Source of the DNA: Bradyrhizobium commune
Lineage (GTDB): Bacteria > Pseudomonadota > Alphaproteobacteria > Rhizobiales > Xanthobacteraceae
Direction: 5' to 3'
DNA: 64,000 bases
Assembly: GCF_015624505.1 (NCBI RefSeq)
Contig: NZ_CP061379.1
Location: 4,402,001 to 4,466,000, forward strand
The notes below the pieces were generated by a model. The model worked only from the letters and a program-made list of their open reading frames with translations, made no database searches and was not told the DNA's origin. Made by a program: the position numbers and the translations under genes. Of this stretch, positions 61,249 through 64,000 are shown piece after piece. Each line of letters opens with the position of its first letter. The first letter of the stretch is position 1.

Positions 61249-62124
61249 ATGTCGAAGCAAACCCATGAGCCCGAGATCGGACTTATCGAGATCGATCGCG
61301 ATATCACGCTGCGCAGGATGCTGGTCCGCAGCACCGCGCCGACGCGGACCGTGCTTCTGCTGCATGGATTTCCCGAAACGATTTTGGGATGGAAGGACAT
61401 TTCGCTCGCGCTGGCCGTCGACCACGACGTCCACAGTTTCGACTGGCCCGGCTACGGCCTCTCGTCGCGTCCGCCGGTCGATCGCTTTGCCTATGCGCCG
61501 GCAGACTATGCCCGCGTGCTGAAGGGCTATATCGAGGCCGCAGGCATCGATCGTACCAAGCTCACGATCTATGCGACCGACATCGGCGCGCTGCCGGCGC
61601 TGCTGCTGGCGCTCGATGAGCCCGATATCGCGAGATCGCTGATCGTCGGCGATTTCGCGCCCTTCAACCGGCCCGCGCTGATGTGGCAGAACCTGCAGGC
61701 CCTGAAGTCGAAGCCGTCATCGGACCATGTCCGCGCCGCGATGAACGCCGGCCGCGACGAAATCCTGCAAAACACCTTCTTTCGCGGCCTGCCGAAGCAG
61801 GCCCACTACGACGTCCCGCAGGCGTTTCGCGACGACATGGCAAAGGCATGGAGCCACGACGGGATGACCGTCGTGGATGCCTTCTATCACTACTATGCCT
61901 CGTTCACCCGCGACCAGGACCATTTCGAGGCCAACCTCGCCCGGCTCAAGACGCCGGTGAAAGTGGTGTGGGGCTCGGACGACCTCTACATCACGAAGGA
62001 CATGGGCGCCGAGCTTGCGGAGCGCATCCGCGCGGAGCTCAACGTGCTCCAGGGCATCGGCCACTACCCTCACCTCCAGGCGCCCGAACAGACCGTCGTG
62101 GAAATTCGCGCTGCATCGCGCTGA
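61249..62124 (+). CDS. alpha/beta hydrolase with nucleophilic Asp (epoxide hydrolase/dehalogenase type)
   Basis: 291-aa alpha/beta hydrolase. Oxyanion strand LLLHGFPETILG, nucleophile elbow YATDIGALPA with Asp in place of Ser (so esterase is less likely), acid residue region WGSDDLYI and final His in GIGHYPHLQAP. Such Asp-nucleophile enzymes are epoxide hydrolases or haloalkane/haloacetate dehalogenases. Start 61249 (MSKQTHEPE) preferred over 61204, which lacks a ribosome site. Confidence 0.88.
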   Translation: MSKQTHEPEIGLIEIDRDITLRRMLVRSTAPTRTVLLLHGFPETILGWKDISLALAVDHDVHSFDWPGYGLSSRPPVDRFAYAPADYARVLKGYIEAAGIDRTKLTIYATDIGALPALLLALDEPDIARSLIVGDFAPFNRPALMWQNLQALKSKPSSDHVRAAMNAGRDEILQNTFFRGLPKQAHYDVPQAFRDDMAKAWSHDGMTVVDAFYHYYASFTRDQDHFEANLARLKTPVKVVWGSDDLYITKDMGAELAERIRAELNVLQGIGHYPHLQAPEQTVVEIRAASR

Positions 62125-62139
62125 GTGCAAGCGACGCGC

Positions 62140-62715
62140 TCACCGGGCGGCGCGGCGCCACTTGCTGACCGTGAGCCATATTGCGGAGACCAGAAAATAG
62201 ATCGCGCCGACTGCGGCATAGCCTGCGACGTCAGCGATCGACGGAGACATCGGCGTCGTGGCTTGAAAGATGAAGAAGCCGCCGGCCAAAGCCGACTGGC
62301 CACCGCTGAGCACCATCGCCCACTGCGCGCCAAAGCTTTTCCAACGCCGGATGGCTGTTCCCAGCTGAAGCAACCCGGACAGGATCGCCCAACCGCCGAA
62401 AACGCCGAGCAGCCAATTCATGCTCATGTGCAAGGCGACGATGACAGCGATGGTCGTCACCACGCTAACCAGAACGTTCAGCGCCTGCGTACGATTCTGA
62501 TCAAGGCCGCCGCTGCGCAGCGCGTCCACGGCATTGGCCGCGGCGTCCCATGCCGGATAGAGCACGAGCAAGGATCCGGCGATCGCCGCGGAAGACGGAG
62601 CAACGGCGAACGCGGCCATGACCCAGGCAACCGAGAACGCCGCCCGGATGAAGTAGTAGGATTTCAGCCATTGCTCGCGATCGGCAACAACCAGGTCCAC
62701 TTGGTGATACGTCAC
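62140..62715 (-). CDS. DUF308 (HdeD-like) membrane protein
   Basis: 191-aa membrane protein with about six hydrophobic helices and paired repeats typical of DUF308 (FGGWAILSGLLQLGTAIRRW). HdeD is linked to acid resistance in E. coli, but most members are unstudied. A 16-bp site ACCTACTAGTTGGTAG (62730-62745) lies right upstream and matches the tetR operator nearby, so it is probably controlled by that TetR. Confidence 0.83.
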   Translation of the reverse strand: MTYHQVDLVVADREQWLKSYYFIRAAFSVAWVMAAFAVAPSSAAIAGSLLVLYPAWDAAANAVDALRSGGLDQNRTQALNVLVSVVTTIAVIVALHMSMNWLLGVFGGWAILSGLLQLGTAIRRWKSFGAQWAMVLSGGQSALAGGFFIFQATTPMSPSIADVAGYAAVGAIYFLVSAIWLTVSKWRRAAR

Positions 62716-62729
62716 TTTAGCTCTCCTTT

Positions 62730-62745
62730 ACCTACTAGTTGGTAG
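62730..62745. promoter_or_regulatory. TetR operator upstream of the DUF308 gene
   Basis: ACCTACTAGTTGGTAG, sharing ACCTACT-G-GGTAG with the site at 63399-63414 (reverse strand). It ends 15 bp before the DUF308 start. Confidence 0.7.
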
Positions 62746-62805
62746 TTTTCGTGCGGCGAGATCCCTCACCCACGCCTGTGAGTGTTGTCGTCTCGCCGAA
62801 ATCTC

Positions 62806-63390
62806 TCAGTGCTTGTTGGACAGCCGATCCAGCAGCGGGGCGGTGATCACACCGAACATTTTTGGATCGCCATAGGCGCGCGCCGACAGCATCGCGCCGT
62901 GAACCGTTGCCATGAATCCTTCAGCCTCGACCCGGGCCGTACCGGAGAGCTTGAGTTGCCCCTTCCGCTTGCCGCGCTCCAACATTGACGTCAGCCACGC
63001 GGCAAGCGCGCGGAAATGCGCACGAACTTCAAGCGCCACGTCCTCCGGCAGAATCGGAAGCTCGCTTGCCAGCAGCGCACAGACACAGAAGGACGCCGTC
63101 GCATCGTTGATGCACGCCTCCCAATACCCGACGTAACTCTTGAGCTGGTCGCGCGGGTCCGTGATGTTCCGCTCGAGTGCCGCCAGTCCCGCCTCCGCTT
63201 CTTCGCGGTAGCGCAACACGAGGGTGCGGACCAGATCGACCTTGCTGGCGAAATGGTGGTGAATGCTCGGCTTGCGGATGCCGACGATTTCGGCGACATC
63301 AGCATAGCTGAAGCCGTTGTAGCCACCCGCGATGATCAGACTGCGTGCGCAGGCCAGGATATCGTCGGCGGTTGAGGATCCATTGGTCAT
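62806..63390 (-). CDS. TetR-family regulator
   Basis: 194-aa TetR protein: SYADVAEIVGIRKPSIHHHF (HTH about 25-44) and the SKVDLVRTLVLRYREE helix. Start at 63390. A 16-bp palindromic site precedes it, and the same sequence lies in front of the adjacent DUF308 gene, so it likely represses both. Effector unknown. Confidence 0.9.
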   Translation of the reverse strand: MTNGSSTADDILACARSLIIAGGYNGFSYADVAEIVGIRKPSIHHHFASKVDLVRTLVLRYREEAEAGLAALERNITDPRDQLKSYVGYWEACINDATASFCVCALLASELPILPEDVALEVRAHFRALAAWLTSMLERGKRKGQLKLSGTARVEAEGFMATVHGAMLSARAYGDPKMFGVITAPLLDRLSNKH

Positions 63391-63398
63391 GATTTTGA

Positions 63399-63414
63399 CT
63401 ACCTTCCAGTAGGT
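63399..63414. promoter_or_regulatory. TetR operator upstream of its own gene
   Basis: CTACCTTCCAGTAGGT on the plus strand is the reverse complement of ACCTACTGGAAGGTAG and matches the DUF308 operator at 13 of 16 positions. The inverted arms CTACCT / AGGTAG extend to 63416. It is 8 bp upstream of tetR. Confidence 0.75.
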
Positions 63415-63465
63415 AGAGAGTCAAGAACGGGATGCTTCAACCATCCGTGAGTGGTAGGAGGCTGC

Positions 63466-63963
63466 ATGACCATCCGTCCCATCGTCCGTTACCCCGACCG
63501 CCGCCTTGCGATCCCGGCGCGGACCGTGACGGCATTCGACGATACACTGCGCGAGTTGGCAGCCGATCTGCTCGACACGATGCGCGCTGCGCCCGGGATC
63601 GGCATCACTGCGCCGCATATCGGCGTGCCCCTGCGGGTCGTGGCGCTCGAGCTCGACGCCAGGGACGGCGCGCGCACCTATGTCAATCCGCAGATTGAAT
63701 GGGCGTCGCCCGAGATGATCATGCACCGCGAGGGCAGCGTCTCGATGCCTGGCGTCAACGACGAGGTGCAGCGGCATGCGCGCGTCCGGATCAGCTATCA
63801 GGATCTCGACGGTGCCACGCACACCGAGGAGTCCGAGGCCTTGCGCGCCGTCTGTCACCAGCACGAGATCGACCAGCTCGACGGCCTGTTCTGGATCCAG
63901 CGGCTGTCGCGGCTGAAACGGGATCGGCTGGTAAAGAAATTCGAGAAGATGTCGCGGGAGTAG
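63466..63963 (+). CDS. peptide deformylase-like protein with missing metal ligands
   Basis: 165-aa protein with clear similarity to peptide deformylase over its length. Motif 1 GxGLAAxQ is degenerate (GIGITAPHIG, 44-53); motif 2 EGCLS has lost its metal Cys (EGSVS, 89-93); in motif 3 HExxDH the second His is Gln (QHEIDQ, 132-137), while His 133 and Glu 134 remain. Two of three iron ligands are therefore absent, so it probably does not deformylate peptides; another metal or a changed reaction is possible. AGGAGG stands 7 nt upstream of ATG 63466. Confidence 0.88.
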   Translation: MTIRPIVRYPDRRLAIPARTVTAFDDTLRELAADLLDTMRAAPGIGITAPHIGVPLRVVALELDARDGARTYVNPQIEWASPEMIMHREGSVSMPGVNDEVQRHARVRISYQDLDGATHTEESEALRAVCHQHEIDQLDGLFWIQRLSRLKRDRLVKKFEKMSRE

Positions 63964-63966
63964 AAA

Positions 63967-64000
63967 ATGACAAGCTTACCCATCAGCACCGCATCATGCG
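63967..64000 (+). CDS. possible start of a gene cut by the window end
   Basis: ATG 63967 follows GGGAG of the previous gene's end by about 10 nt and opens MTSLPISTASC. Only 11 codons are visible, so no function can be given. Confidence 0.3.
   Translation, partial: MTSLPISTASC

Overview
The window looks like chromosomal DNA of a Bradyrhizobium-type alphaproteobacterium (Nitrobacteraceae). It is GC-rich with strong GC bias at third codon positions. Its order of housekeeping genes (fabD-fabG-acpP-fabF, rpsF-rpsR-DUF2232-rplI, dnaB-alr, radA-cvpA-purF) is typical of that group, and it carries several hairpin-forming intergenic repeats of the kind scattered through Bradyrhizobium genomes. I saw no phage, transposase, CRISPR array or complete ordinary tRNA or rRNA gene.

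Layout. 1-2705 (minus): type II fatty-acid synthesis. 2996-6028: a membrane diguanylate cyclase, a fatty-acid desaturase and its TetR regulator. 6107-8868 (plus): ribosomal S6/S18/L9 operon with a DUF2232 membrane protein. 8845-12780: thioesterase/TetR pair, a low-complexity c-type cytochrome, cyclopropane synthase. 12922-18570: a 39-aa membrane peptide, dnaB, alr, exonuclease III and small enzymes. 18571-19541: no gene, but one copy of a 596-bp repeat whose inverted twin lies at 51732-52327. 19542-26420: TSUP transporter, radA, cvpA-purF, an SDR and an orphan branched-chain amino-acid binding protein. 26585-34051 (minus): der, a lipoprotein, a TPR membrane protein, an acyl-CoA synthetase, NnrU and prfC. 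34240-38918 (minus): a complete branched-chain amino-acid ABC transporter. 39262-43804: small enzymes, csaA, a TetR-TSUP pair, a GST and a DUF429 protein. 43850-47767: an RNA-repair/RNA-quality locus. 48131-64000: accessory metabolism in which most enzyme genes sit next to their own regulator (PadR, LysR, OhrR, MarR-GNAT, TetR), ending in a deformylase-like gene that has lost metal ligands.

The most interesting part is 43850-47767. Upstream of a Ro60/Rsr homologue (TROVE plus vWA) and an RtcB RNA ligase there are four tandem structured RNAs (44323-44505, 44538-44620, 44627-44789, 44806-44913). Each closes with an outer stem that differs in sequence but keeps pairing, and contains a conserved GGUGAAG on the 5' strand and CGCC/CGUUC-like sequence on the 3' strand. 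Two of them, with a degenerate third, enclose a circularly permuted tRNA-like module in the order T-arm, capped acceptor stem, D-arm. They fit bacterial Y RNAs (YrlA type), here as a four-member array with members at different stages of tRNA mimicry, preceded by a further promoter-terminator unit (43850-44081). Ro60, the Y RNAs and RtcB would together form an RNA-binding, gating and re-ligation system.

Several regulators come with readable operators: paired sites for OhrR-ohr, a perfect palindrome touching the start codon of a MarR-GNAT fusion, and the same 16-bp site in front of both a tetR gene and its DUF308 neighbour.
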